From: Phytophthora hibernalis
Taxonomy: Eukaryota > Oomycota > Peronosporomycetes > Peronosporales > Peronosporaceae
Length of the DNA stretch: 64,000 bases
Assembly: GCA_012656075.1 (NCBI GenBank)
Contig: JAAKBF010000076.1
Coordinates: 434,001 to 498,000, forward strand
Direction: 5' to 3'
Shown here: in pieces, positions 22,401-33,997 of the stretch
Numbering within the stretch: position 1 is the first letter of the stretch
How the letters are laid out: each line of letters opens with the position of its first letter
The notes under the pieces: model-generated
Database searches by the model: none
What the model was told of the DNA's origin: nothing
Seen by the model: only the letters and a program-made list of their open reading frames with translations
Position numbers and translations under genes: made by a program

Positions 22401-25400
22401 ATCCCTTTGTTTGCCTTTTCGGCACATCGACACACCCGAACACACCAAGATTCTGCCACCGACACGTAGTGTTGCTTGTCGACAAAATGCTTCGTGATTC
22501 TTCAATGGATCGAAACACAAATTTTAATCCGTTGAGCTTTCGGTAAAAGGGTACATTGTCCTTGGAGGATGAACAGCGCAGCGTTAGGCAATCGTCCACG
22601 AAGAAAGGCGAGCGCAATGCTAAACAAATAAATGCTTCCAATGATCCTCGAGAGGCAGCGTACCATATCGGACACCTCGTCGCTGACGTCTGGCCTGGCG
22701 CCTGGCTGAGTTGTAATTCGGCAGGAACTCCGAGGCGCAGAAGAAACGAAACTAATTGTGCTTGATTATGCATGGCAGCTCTGTGCAGAACCAAAGATGA
22801 GCTTGCAGCTCGTACGACCACCGGCTTCCAGATGCTTGCGGCGTCCATAAAATATCCTTGGTGCTGAACAAATATCATGTTCAAGACAAACCATAACTGG
22901 TAGCGCGAGGAAATGATAAGGATCTTGAGTATCACATCAAAGATCGGACTTGCTCCAATGAAATCACTGATGTCTATACTGCTTTCGGGAGGAAGTATCT
23001 TTACTAGCATCTTTGTAGCTACGTCAACTGAATTGGCTTCAGAATTGGGATCAGATCTCTCTCCAGGGAACGAATTACGATAATTGGTATCATCTCTTTC
23101 CAGCAGCTCTATCTCGTTTACTTTAAGGCTAGCCATCGCATGTTTCGACTGCAGCGTAATTCCTTCTAGAGCACTCACAGCGGTATGCACGTCAGGTTTA
23201 GCCCCATGAAGAATCAGCAACTCGAATCCCTCGACAAACCGAACAGCTGCACAAGTGGAAAGCGCACTCTGAAACTCATATTTGCAAGCATCATACGTAA
23301 ATCCACCTCCACCATCAACACGGTCATGACTCAAAAGGAAGCGCAGTATCGAAACTTGGTGTGCCTCACATGCAGCGACCAAGAGACTCTTAATTGTTTT
23401 CCCTTCCCGAACAAAGCACCCCGGGAAATGGTTTTGGACGATTGCTGCAAAATGTTTAACGATATCCAAGTGTCCACACGCAATGGCAATGTGAATCGGA
23501 GTTTCCGCTGGTGCATTCCACCCGGTAATACCTGCTTGGGGTTTCAAGGGGCTGACAAACTCAGAGAAAATGTTCATTCCAGCCTCAACGAGAACTCGCA
23601 CTAGTGTTTGATGTCCGAAAGCAACAGCTAGATGAAGCAGCGGAACTTTTTGGTTTATGCTGCATTCAACCAAGTGGATAAGGTTTACAGAGGCTCCATC
23701 CACGTGATTCATTTGGCTGTAGCCCCCTCATCTTGTCGATTTGATTTATTTTTCCTCTTGAGATGCTCCGTCCTCGCCGATTTTTCCATTGCCTCGCTAA
23801 CCACGAAACGCGTTACAATGCGCTTACAAAATCTTTCGTTTCCACTGTCGCCTTTACTCTTTCTCCACAAAATTCTTTTTCGAGTGTGAGGAATAGTCTG
23901 CTCGGCATTTGAACCTAGGACTAAAAGTTTCGCTGCGGTTTGTGTGTGCCCATTGATTAATGCGTAAAATAAAGCTCCTCTGTGACCACAACCATTCCAC
24001 TCGTACCATGTTCGGCGACTGCACGCCCGTTTAGGTTTGGATGAGTCACTTCTCGTAATACAGTTCACATTCATTCCCCTGCAACTAATGCTGTCACAAC
24101 TCTAGTTTGGCCCGCTGCAGCAGCCAAGTGCATAGCATTCATGCCAAAGGTGCTGGGTGCATTGGATAAGGTAATTTGCTGAGATAGCACAACTACAAGC
24201 CCCCAAAACCCGACTTCACTAGCTAAGTGAACATCATCACGTGTTACAACTCCTTTACTTCCGCCATCGTCATCAAGCAGTCGCTTCGCCAGCTGCGAAC
24301 AAATTCGCTCCATTTCTTCCCATTCCATTCGCTTCTGGGAACGCTGTACCGTGCAACTCAGCTCTCCTGGTACTCTAAACGCTTTCAAGGACTGGGAAAC
24401 CAGTAGTCCAAACGTTAACGGCGAAGCAACCGTGGGGGCAGTGCCGTAAATGTCCTGTTCAGGGCTATTGATTCCTTTGTCCACGTGTGTAGAGAACGAA
24501 AGAACGGCACCGAAAGAAGTGCGATTGTGTTGTACTGTGCACAATGATCGTGGATCAGCGTTGCTGCGAAGAAGCAACTCCACCATTTCTTCACTTCTTG
24601 ACCGAATTGCAAAGTATAGTGGCTGCTCGGCGTTCGTCGGGGGCATTTCAACATTGACGGTCGCTGAATAACCTATCAGCAACTTGGCACAAGCAACATT
24701 ATTTCCCAGCGCAGCAAAATGCAGCGGCGAGAAGGAACAGCGACGAAGAAAGCCGTTCTTGTCCGCCCCAGCCTCCAAGAGCAGGTCCAGGAGTCCTAAG
24801 TTCCCGTACCATGCCGCACATCCAAGTGGCGACTCACCGTTGACTTCATTTGGCAGGTCAACATTTGCCCCCAGTTCCAACAAGCTTCGTATAAGAGCCA
24901 ACGAGCTCGGCACCTCGGACTGAGAAGCGTCAGATTCAAAGTCACGTTTTGCTACAATGCAAACCCGCTTGCACTCTTGAAGTAGAACGGTTTCACTTGT
25001 TTGAGGGTGTGTCATGTTGATCTCAATTTGCAACTTGTGAAGACATCGACAAATTTCCACTGCCACGCTGATGTTAATATCTGCGAGCTCCGCTGCGAGG
25101 TGAAATAGTGGAGGAAGAGTTATCTTTACTAAAGTTGAGACATCACTCGCAGAATCCGCATGGCCAAGTAGGAGTTCTAGTACAGACAATCGTTCTTGAT
25201 AATTCAAGAAGTCCTGCTTGCATCCCTTCAGAAGAAGCTCGACGGGTGCCTCTATATCAACAAATTTGCACTGATCAGATGACCCCAGTAGCCTCTTTCG
25301 ATTCCCTATCTGTTTTACGTCCCCTTTCCACCATAGCCCCAGAAGATGAGAAGTTCCTTCCAGAATACGATATTGGCAGCGCGAGATGGATACAGCTGCA

Positions 25401-28400
25401 TCTGCATTGACCAAGGCGGTGCACACTTGAAAATTTCCGAGGATACAGGCGTAGTGAAGCGCAGTGTATCCCTTAATGTCTTGAAGATCTAAGCAATTGA
25501 CCTTTTGTTCTTCAAATTTAAGTCCAGTACTGCAGCCATGATAAATTTCTTCACCACTGGATTTGGCCAGGGATATGAGCTCTGTTGCAATACCCCAGTG
25601 CTTTCGTTGAATCGCTAAATGAAGTGGTGTGCAACCATTGATATCTTGGTATGACATTGTCTGCGGAAACTTTGAGATCAGACACCTCACAATCTTATCG
25701 TAGCCTTTGTATGCAGCAATATGTAGTGGTGCTTGCAAGCGCTGATCCCGTAAGTATCCATCAGCACCAATCTTCAACAATAAATCTACTGTAGCTGTGT
25801 GACCCTGCTCAGTCGCTTCATGAAGTGCAGTGCGCCGCAAGAACTCCATTTGGACGTTTATATATCGCAAGACCGGTCGCTTCTCCAAATATACCAGTCG
25901 TTGCACCCGTAGCAAATTACCATCATGGCAGGCATCGACCATGTCTCCGTACACTTGCTTCTCCAGTTTTAAGCAATTTATGCGATCATAGCCATCATTT
26001 CTAACAAGATCTTCTAACTTGTAGTTGTCCCAAAGCAAGTCGATCACTTGACGAAGTTGAGGATACGTCCGATGGGCAAGGAAAAATGCTTGCCGTCATC
26101 TGCCGGCTGTGAATCCAAGAGAAGTTCGGATCTTTTGCTTTCGGGCTGAGGGATCGATCGTGATGACCTTTTCGAAGCCGTTTCCAAAGCACAGTATAGT
26201 GGAGATTTCCCCTCAAAATTCAACAGCCATGGCGTGGCATGCTCTCGCAAAAGTAAACTCACTTCTTTTAGACGCCCATGGCGGGCAGCATGGTGAAGTG
26301 CTGTATCCCCTCTGCTATCCCGAGTATCTATGATAACACGAGCTTTCAGCAATAATTCCATTATATTCGCATGCCCGAACTCGCCAGCGTCGTGAAGCAT
26401 TGTACGCCCAAATACATCTCTCCGGTTTAACCAAATAGCATCTTGTAGGGTTCCACTGGCAACGTGTTGATAAAGTGCTTCGAAATTGCTTTCGCTCGCG
26501 CTAATATCGTATTCAAACTCTGTTAAGTATGTTTTGCTCGCGAACAACGGCTTCTTTTCGACCTTGAATGCATTGCTTTCATCAGCGGGAGCGCTAGAAG
26601 ACATCCCAATATCCTCAATCACATCGTTGACAGACTCATTCACACGGATTAGCTCTTCGATTGGTCGAATGACCAGTACGGGGAACACCTCAAGTTGGTT
26701 GTCCTCTAGGAAGATGTTGGTGGAGCTGAGAAAGCGTCCTAGGTCAAGCTGCTGCTTTGTCGAAGTTCCAGCCGGTGTAATTAGTGAAATGTCATGGCTC
26801 ATCCTCGCCACTTTCAGTCTTTTCTGTCTGGGAGGTAAAGCAGACAATAATTTCCCGGGGACATCCCATTGACACGTCGACCACTCCAGCTTAATTGGTC
26901 TTCGTCGCTCCATAGGCTTACAGTGAACAAGCCGTGACGGTAAGACATTGTCCTCTTCTAGATGGACCAACAAGGTATTCATGCTGGCTGCTTTGTTGCT
27001 GTCCAGGTCATCCTTTACCTCCTTATTAAAAGGTGCGAGCTGACCTTCCTTTGACGCTTGAAGTAGCTGCGTCTCTTCCATTTGGTGCTGTGCTTCCATT
27101 GCAATAATCCTGGCCTTCATTTGAATCTTATGTTTGCGTAGCCGTTTTTCATGTTTGCGTTCACTCAAATTCATCGCGACAATTCGTTGCATCCGCTGCT
27201 CAGATTTTGGAGGTGTCAAAGGCATACTATCGAGTTGTGGTGACGGAGGAGGGTACTTTGTGTCATGATCCGCTTCTATGTTGGCCATAGAACACGGCGA
27301 TAGCATCTCTCCGAAGTGTGACTTGACGATTAGTACTCCTGGCGGTGGCCGAGTTGCCGTTCGCAACGATTTCAGGATATGTGACTTCGAATGTTTCTTG
27401 ATTAAATGCTGCTCGAAAAGCCACTCCCCACTCCAGGTAGTGGCCACACACCACTGTACAACCGGCTCCAGACGCTTTCTCGGTTCATTCTTCCGCAATC
27501 GAAACGCTCGATGCTTGTAGACAGGCTTTATATCATGCACATATTTCTTGTATCGCCTGATAAGATTGCCCATGTAGCGAAATTCGAAAGGACTGGCAAC
27601 AGCAGGGCGTTCGATTTTACGATTCTGGGCCAAAATGTTGGTTCGCAGTCCTGGTGAACCCCGCAAAGCAAACGGTACGATGGACCACGCTCGACGATCC
27701 ACTTCCCAGACCCTTTCCACTTCTCGCCCTTGGCACACAAACGAAAATTTTTCGGGGACGCGATGCATCTGTGCATAGATCATATCGCGCACACTCCCGA
27801 GCGATGTAGTCTGCATTTGCTGCTCACTGCTGAATTCGACAGCTCCTAAGAATTCCGTGTCCTTCTCCATCATGATATAAAGTTTCGGTTTGTCTGCATC
27901 CAACTATCATCGTCAGTAAGCACGCACTCCTGTAATTTACCCCCCGAGCACGCACCTTCGCCCGTGCATTGCTTGACGTAGTGAACAGCGAATCTATCCG
28001 ATACCATAAACTTGCACAAAGCTTCCTTCGCAATAGAGCCACCCTGGCCACACCAAGCGAATCCAATACATCCGTAATGTACGTCATAGCGGCATGCTGC
28101 TCCGGTTCCACCTTGTACTCAAACAGCTTCATGACAGCGCGGCCCACCGCTCCACACACTTCAAATAAAATAAACCAGCGTCAACATCCAAAACCTGCAA
28201 TATCCCCCCAGCTTTCAACTCACACATGATCAAATCCGTCGTCGAAATCGCCCCTTCTTCTCCAAGTCCACAACATCAAAAATGACTTCTCCAACAACAA
28301 GTCAATAAATACCGGTAACTAAACTAAAGGTCCGGCAACTTCAACGTACATTCGAACCGCTGCAGCATGTCGTGCGCCTGGCACACGAGCGCGAGCGCGA

Positions 28401-28677
28401 TGAGCACCTCCATGGCGTCTACCATACACTGCACGCGCGTGGGCGTGCGCGGCAGGAAGAGGCGCATGACGTCGTCCACGAGCTTCTTCTCCTTGATGCC
28501 CAGGATCGCACTTAGCTGGAGCGCGTCCACGCAGAAGCGTGACGTGAGCAGGCGGTAGCGCTGCAGCACCAGGCGCACGTGCTCCAAGTGCCAGGAGCGG
28601 AAGCGGCGGCGGAAGAACGGGGCCAACGCCAGCTCTGCGCGTGCCAGTGGCAGCGGCCGCGTGCTGCGGATCCCCAT
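19406..28677 (-). CDS. Giant EF-hand/ankyrin-repeat protein
   Basis: Predicted about 3,000 residues in four exons: 28677-28350, 28285-28224, 28158-27956 and 27903-19406. Introns 28349-28286 (GTACGT...AAG), 28223-28159 (GTGAGT...AAG) and 27955-27904 (GTGCGT...ATAG) keep the frame. Joining exons 1-3 creates an EF-hand-like segment (RFE-FIFDVVDLEKKG then ISTTDLIM), so calcium sensing is possible, though the loop is degenerate. A ubiquitin-like or unknown region follows, then at least 25 ankyrin repeats from about 26550 to 19750 (e.g. TPLHLAAVGGDEAVCRLLLA, GRTALHLAVIHGHEVVASML), interspersed with non-repeat linkers. The C-terminal 150 residues are acidic and disordered. Nine one-base gaps in homopolymers split the last exon and one splits exon 2. 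The sequence is otherwise uninterrupted, arguing for assembly errors. It probably acts as an intracellular scaffold; partners unknown. Confidence 0.85.
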
Positions 28678-28846
28678 CGAGTGTGCACTAGATGGTCTTT
28701 TGGCTACTGGCGGGCAGGAGCGAAAGGGCGCGGAAGTGTAAGAGTGATGGTCGTTGAAGATTAGGTCCCTCTCGAGCTTGGATTCGTGTATCTAATCGGT
28801 TTAGACGGGATTACGGTAGTCAGTTCGGTGGTGCAGTAATTGCCAA
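28678..28846. promoter_or_regulatory. Divergent intergenic region, ankyrin gene and temptin-like gene
   Basis: 169 bp between two divergent start codons, so it should hold both promoters. I see no TATA box; a GTCAGTTCGG stretch about 27 bp before the + ATG is only weakly initiator-like. Confidence 0.4.
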
Positions 28847-29514
28847 ATGGGGTGCTGCGCTCGAGTTGGGGGCGAGCGGCCGCCGTGTGCGCTGTGGCTG
28901 CGTGCGTCCTGCAAGACGCGCGGGCGTACAAGATCTTCCAGCAGAAGGTGCCGAACGGGGCCAACGTACCGGGCGTGGCGGCGCTGGGACACGAGCGGCC
29001 GGACAGCGGCGGCCCCAACAACGACTTCGGCCTGGACTTTATCGGAGCCATGTTCAAGTGGAGCAAGGAGCTGTGCGAGAAGGACTCGGACGGGGACGGA
29101 CAGACCAACGGCCAGGAGCTGGGGGACCCCTGCTGCGAGTTCGAGCACCGCAAGAGCGAGAGTGTGCGGTGGACGGAAGGTGTGAGCCACCCAGGAGACC
29201 CCGAGCTGACGTCCGACCCGAAGCTCTGGGAGGGACTCGTGTGTGGCGCGCAGTCTGGGGAGACGAAGATTCTAGCGGAGACGCAACCAGAGGCTACAGA
29301 GGCTGAAACTGAGGAGAAGGAGAAGGACAAGGTGGAGATGGAGGAGAAGATGGAGCAGGTGGAGCTCAATGTGGGGGCGCCTATGATGCGGTCGTCGGTG
29401 ATGTTGTCGGCTGTAGCGCTGACGGGCATGGTGGTATACTTGGTGATCGTGCGGATGGGGCGTCGCTCCACGCGCAACCTGCCCATCTTCCGACAGCGAA
29501 GAGGACCCATGTAG
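28847..29514 (+). CDS. Temptin-like secreted protein with C-terminal membrane anchor
   Basis: The mature region reads YKIFQQKVPNGANVPGVAAL... GHERPDSGGPNNDFGLDF... KDSDGDGQTNGQELGDPCCE, the pattern of the temptin Cys/Cys-disulfide domain first known from an Aplysia pheromone-complex protein. The DSDGDGQTNGQE stretch looks like a calcium-binding loop. ATG at 28847 gives a signal peptide only if a base is missing from the G run at 28868-28872. As assembled the mature frame lacks an upstream ATG, so I infer an assembly gap. An acidic spacer and one membrane segment (SSVMLSAVALTGMVVYLVIV) precede a short basic tail (RMGRRSTR). The function in oomycetes is unknown; a cell-surface role is inferred. 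It is paralogous to the next gene. Confidence 0.8.
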
Positions 29515-29710
29515 AGCTGGAGCTGGGGGCAGAATATATGTAGATACTTAACGTCCTTGGTGTCGTGCAATACATTAGGCGACATGGAGACGATGGCAGA
29601 GAACTCTGGACTGGAGCAAGTTGCGGCTGTTCATGAGCATGTTCAGTATCTCACGTGTCTTTGCGCGGGCGCCACGTATGCAGGTTTCATTTCCCAATCG
29701 TCCAAGCTCA

Positions 29711-30427
29711 ATGCGTGCGTTTGTTGGTGTAGCTGCCTTCGCAGCGTGTATGACGTCCCAAGCGCTGGGCTACTCCATGTACGCGATGCGGGTGCCCAAC
29801 GGTGACAAGGTGCCGGGCGTGACGGCGTTGGGGCATGTGGACCCTGTGCTGGCAGGTCCGATGAACGAGTTCGGCATGGACATGATCGACGCGGACTTCA
29901 AGTGGACCAAGGAGTTGTGCCTGAAAGACTCGGACGGAGACGGTCAAACCAACGGCCAGGAGCTGGGCGATCCGTGCTGTGAGTTCGTGTTCCGCAAGCA
30001 CGCGGTAGCGCGCTGGTCGGAGGACGTCTCGCATCCTGGAGATGCTGCGTTCAAGTCGGACCCGAAGCTCTGGGAGAAAATTGTGTGCGAGGAGACTGCG
30101 CACTCAGCGGCCAATGTTACGGCTGATGCAGGGAACGATGCGAAGACACAGGAAGTGGCGACAACGGCGGCGAAGGGAGAAACGGTGACGGAGGACACGG
30201 AGGAGCCGGCCGAGGTGTCCAGCCAGAAGACGGAAGGTGCCAATGAGACGGCGGGGGAGGAAGCTACCATGCAAAATGAGGAGGCTGGAGCTCCGCCGGT
30301 TTTCGCCTCGTCGAATTTGCTCTCGGTTGTAGTCGTGCTTGGTCTGCTGGGTTTCGTTGTCGTGCGGATGCGAAGACGACAGAGTCAGTGGAGTTCGCTC
30401 CCGCTGCAAGAACGACGGACACAGTAA
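29711..30427 (+). CDS. Temptin-like secreted protein with C-terminal membrane anchor (paralogue)
   Basis: Start at 29711 (MRAFVGVAAFAAC) gives a clear signal peptide ending near SQALG; upstream in-frame Met codons lack this property. The temptin domain follows (RVPNGDKVPGVTALGHVDP, FKWTKELCLKDSDGDGQTNG, then DPCCEF, SHPGD, SDPKLWEKIVCEE), then about 60 residues of Glu/Thr-rich spacer with possible N-glycosylation sites (NVT, NET). A membrane segment (LLSVVVVLGLLGFVVV) and a basic tail (RMRRRQS) close it. No frame break. It lies 200 bp after its paralogue in the same orientation, so tandem duplication is likely. Confidence 0.85.
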   Translation: MRAFVGVAAFAACMTSQALGYSMYAMRVPNGDKVPGVTALGHVDPVLAGPMNEFGMDMIDADFKWTKELCLKDSDGDGQTNGQELGDPCCEFVFRKHAVARWSEDVSHPGDAAFKSDPKLWEKIVCEETAHSAANVTADAGNDAKTQEVATTAAKGETVTEDTEEPAEVSSQKTEGANETAGEEATMQNEEAGAPPVFASSNLLSVVVVLGLLGFVVVRMRRRQSQWSSLPLQERRTQ

Positions 30428-31742
30428 AGGGGTGAGATGGTAGTGCATTGTACCATTGGCTGAGTCTGCTGCAGCGCTACGACGCTTTTCAATATATTTC
30501 AAATGCGATGTCGCTGCAAAGAATATTTTGACGCAAGCTTTGAGTTCGTACAGTTCGACGAACCTCTTGGTCAAAAGCTGGTCTGGCGCCGACCCAGCGC
30601 ACGAAGATGTGCGTGGTGCCAGCCATGAGGCTGTATCCTACAGCGTCAAGGACTAATCAGGTGGTGAATCCCGCTGCAACACCAACCAGGTCTGCCAAAA
30701 GAGACTTTGCTCGAAACTTGTGGCTGATGCTACTGATACCGGAAAAACACCCTCGATGAAAAACATTGATCTGTGTCCCCGTCGTTTACAACCGGGCGGG
30801 ATGGATGTCATCTGCCTCAAAGCCTCAAAATCTCAGTGCCTCAGGGAAATCGACGTCCTGAATTCCCTCGAAACGTATGCAAACGTGGTTGGTATCATCG
30901 TAATCACAAAGCCTCGGCCTAAGCCAGCGTTGGGACCAAGTTTGACTGACTACCTCTTGAGCTAGCATGAAAACACAGGAATAAAAAAGATATTCCGGAG
31001 ATTTTGGTTTCGCCTCCCCCTGCCTTTCCTCTTAACCCTCACCCGTCCACGCTACATAGAAACATATGTTGAATTTACACTACCTGATACAGAAATCTAC
31101 ACTTATAGATATCACCTTCCGGTATCAGTAGAACATCTCGAAACTTGCCGCCAGGTCTCTCCTCTTTCACTTGCTTTCACTATGCATTCGCAATGCAACT
31201 ACATCTACTCCGAAGAGATCGTCAATCGTTGGAGCGAACACTTCAACACGTACTTGTCCGCTGACGCTTGGATCCTTCATCGCACTATAGATTGAACGAT
31301 CAGGGCGTATGCGTTACATTGAAATGCAGCATGGCAGCATCTCAGCAGCAGAAGTCAGGGCGAAGATGGAGCGTTGAGCCAGCTGGTTCGACTGGTGCTC
31401 GTCCACCCCGAAATGCTTGATGGCCACCTCGAATCGACTGCCAGCCTCCTTAATCGCAGCCATTGCAAGTGCACCCCAGTCAACGCAGCCATCGGGTGGC
31501 GTCAGCGTGGCATGCCACGCGCATTGCGGTCGGAGCCCGGCGCGACTCTACCGTTCATTACGTTCCCCAACGCTAGGGATCCGATAGCTCATAGACTGGT
31601 CGCGCGTGGAACAGCGAAGCGCAGAGCCTCGCCTTTTACCTGGCTGTCAGTCACCGACGACGAGACGCACAGACACGAGTCTTCACTTGCTCCTTGGTCA
31701 ATTCATTTCGCGATTGGAGAGACCGTCGTCGGTCGGTAAGTC
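30428..31742. other. 1.3-kb intergenic region
   Basis: No gene I can support. An 81-codon open frame at 30720-30965 and a 121-codon frame at 31374-31739 lack recognisable domains, and the second runs into the 5' leader of the transporter. A TTCATTTCGCG initiator-like motif lies at 31703-31713, about 30 bp before the transporter ATG. Confidence 0.4.
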
Positions 31743-33419
31743 ATGTACGACCCGAACAACAACCTGTACGACGCCAAGTCCGTGAACGGGATGGTGCCGC
31801 AGCCGCCCGCGAGTAAAATGGACTTCAGCACGTTCGACTCGCCGCTCGACTTCAACGCGAGTGGCGTGTCCTTCGACGACCAGGGCGGGCGCTTCGTGGC
31901 CGGCGAGCAGTTCTACAACCACGAAATGTACGGCAGTCTGCGCAAGGGCGGCGCCGTGGACTTCCTGTCCATGGAGTGTCTGGGTCTCGTGGCCGCCACC
32001 TTCACGTCCATGCTGTCGTACCAAGCGCTGCTCGTGCTGGTGCAGCCCATGTACAACACGCAGCTAGGACTCAACTCGGCGGAGGTCATCGCGGCGGAGC
32101 GACTCATCCAGATGCCCATGGCACTGAGTTTCCTGGTTGGACTCTTGTCCGACTGCTATCCGATCATGGGGCTGCGTCGCAAAGGTTACATGATCCTCGG
32201 ATGCATCATCAACGCCGTTGCAGTGTTTGCTATTGCGGGCGTTAGCGCGTACCTCGGCAGTGACACGACAGCAAGTAAGGGAATGGTGGTGCTGGCCTCG
32301 ATCCTCGTGGCCATGGCCAGTATCGGCTGCATCATCACCTACGTGTGCGTGCACACGCGCGTGATCGAGTACTCGCAGCGTGAATCGCTTCGTGATCGTG
32401 GTGCCATCCAGGTTTCGTACCTGATCTTCCGGCGATTCGTGTCCATTTTCACGTCGGTGTTGTCATTCCTGGCCTTGGGCACAGGATCGGAGCCCAACAT
32501 CTCAGTGTCGACTGCGATGATCATCTTGGGAGTGATTTCGATCTTACCGCTGCCGTTGGTGTTCCGCTACTGGAACGAGGAAACGTATTCCCTCAACACG
32601 TCCATGAAGATCCGCAGCCAGATCCTGTGGAAGATCATGCAGCAGAAGGCCGTGTGGCGCATTCTCGCCTTCATTTGGTTCTTCACACTCTTCCTGGGCA
32701 TCAAGTTCAGCGACTCGACTGGTGTCGTGAGTACGTGGGCGGGTGCCAAGGGCGACAATTCGCTGCTGGTGAAAACGATCCAGGACTTTGTCATGATCGG
32801 CATCATGTTGGTGTGGCGCTACCTGTTCATCAACCGGTTGTGGCCTATCTTCTTCGCCTTGGCGCCGGCGTTCCAGATCCTGCCCAACCTTTTCGTGTCG
32901 CTCATGGTGGCCTTCGACGTGGCGCGCAACCATTTCTTCTACCGAGTCTTCTACTCCATGACCTACGTGTCGGATGGAATTGGTCTGCTCAACACCATTG
33001 TGCCCGTGACTGAAATCGTTCAGGAAGGTTCGGAGGGTGCTTTGGTGGGTCTCACGCTCACGCTGCAGCGGTGCGTGAACATTTTCGTGGATACGAACGC
33101 TTATGGTGTTTTCCAAGGCACCAACTACTACAACACAGCCGAGGTGGTTGCGGACACGTCGGACGCTCGCTGGGACGTACTTCTGTCGCTGTTCCTCAAC
33201 TTCGCGTTGAATGCATTGGCTTGGGTGGGCCTCTTCTTCCTACCCTCCCAGAAGCTGGACGCACAGCAACTACGCATGTACGGTGGATTTACCAAGGGCG
33301 CCAGCTTTGGCATTCTTGCCTTCTGTCTGGTACTCTTCATCTACTCGTTCGTGGTGACGCTCCTGTCGTTCATCCCGTCCACCTCATGCCTCACTCTTGT
33401 CGGCGGCCCCGGCTGCTAG
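31743..33419 (+). CDS. Folate-biopterin transporter family protein (FBT/BT1), copy 1
   Basis: 558 residues from ATG 31743. The N-terminal ~85 residues are cytosolic-looking, then about 12 membrane segments follow. Family phrases shared with the two neighbours include EMYGSLRKGGAV, GLLSDCYPIMGLRRKGY, KTRxQILWKIMQQKAVW-like (KIRSQILWKIMQQKAVW), PVTEIVQEGSEGALVGLTL and LFFLPSQKLDAQQLRMYGG. The reading is intact. Members of this family move folates, biopterin or S-adenosylmethionine across membranes in kinetoplastids, plants and oomycetes; the substrate here cannot be read from sequence. It ends TSCLTLVGGPGC, an ending also kept in both paralogues. Confidence 0.9.
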   Translation: MYDPNNNLYDAKSVNGMVPQPPASKMDFSTFDSPLDFNASGVSFDDQGGRFVAGEQFYNHEMYGSLRKGGAVDFLSMECLGLVAATFTSMLSYQALLVLVQPMYNTQLGLNSAEVIAAERLIQMPMALSFLVGLLSDCYPIMGLRRKGYMILGCIINAVAVFAIAGVSAYLGSDTTASKGMVVLASILVAMASIGCIITYVCVHTRVIEYSQRESLRDRGAIQVSYLIFRRFVSIFTSVLSFLALGTGSEPNISVSTAMIILGVISILPLPLVFRYWNEETYSLNTSMKIRSQILWKIMQQKAVWRILAFIWFFTLFLGIKFSDSTGVVSTWAGAKGDNSLLVKTIQDFVMIGIMLVWRYLFINRLWPIFFALAPAFQILPNLFVSLMVAFDVARNHFFYRVFYSMTYVSDGIGLLNTIVPVTEIVQEGSEGALVGLTLTLQRCVNIFVDTNAYGVFQGTNYYNTAEVVADTSDARWDVLLSLFLNFALNALAWVGLFFLPSQKLDAQQLRMYGGFTKGASFGILAFCLVLFIYSFVVTLLSFIPSTSCLTLVGGPGC

Positions 33420-33997
33420 CCAAGCCGTATTTATGAAAGACCAGATAGCGGATATTTCAATTGAATGAAGTCGAGTGTGAAAAGCTTGTTCCGGCGTCGT
33501 TGCAGTGGTCATACGTTAGTGGTGAGACGAAATGGCCCATTATGGCAAAATCTTATGCAAGATGCAATGGACTACTTCCTTGAATAGTCTGCGGGTGGTA
33601 AGCGATATCATCCGATTCTCCGTTGTATTTTGTGTTGCTCATGCTGTACTGCCGTGTGTACGCCAGGTTGTAAATTTACCAGGTTGCAGTTTTACTGTGA
33701 TTTCGTGTTTGTCATCCCCTGTTGCGATTTTCCAGATGGAGCTGGCAGTCAAGTTCCTTGTCAAGGTGGTAGAGTGATCTGGCTGCACCTGTTCGATAAG
33801 ACAGCGATATGGTATTGTGCAGCTGAGGATATACCATGACATCGCGCTAACATGGGCAGGGTGAACCTTGGTTAGCACAGAAATCCATTTACCAACTTGC
33901 ACTCGCTCAAGTTACCCACCTCATCAAACTGGAGGAGGTTGTTGTCGTCGATTTAACAGGTCGTCTACGTCGGGAAACGACGACGCTGACATCTACA
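33420..33997. other. Intergenic region between transporter copies 1 and 2
   Basis: About 580 bp without a supportable gene. It should contain the terminator of copy 1 and the promoter of copy 2. Confidence 0.5.

Noticed and set aside
28251..28254. Ankyrin gene exon 2 break as evidence of a separate small gene 28324-28677
   Set aside because: Canonical splice sites and the reconstructed EF-hand-like segment connect it to the large gene.
31374..31739. 121-codon frame before transporter copy 1
   Set aside because: No domain, ends at the transporter start and includes the initiator-like motif; probably 5' leader.
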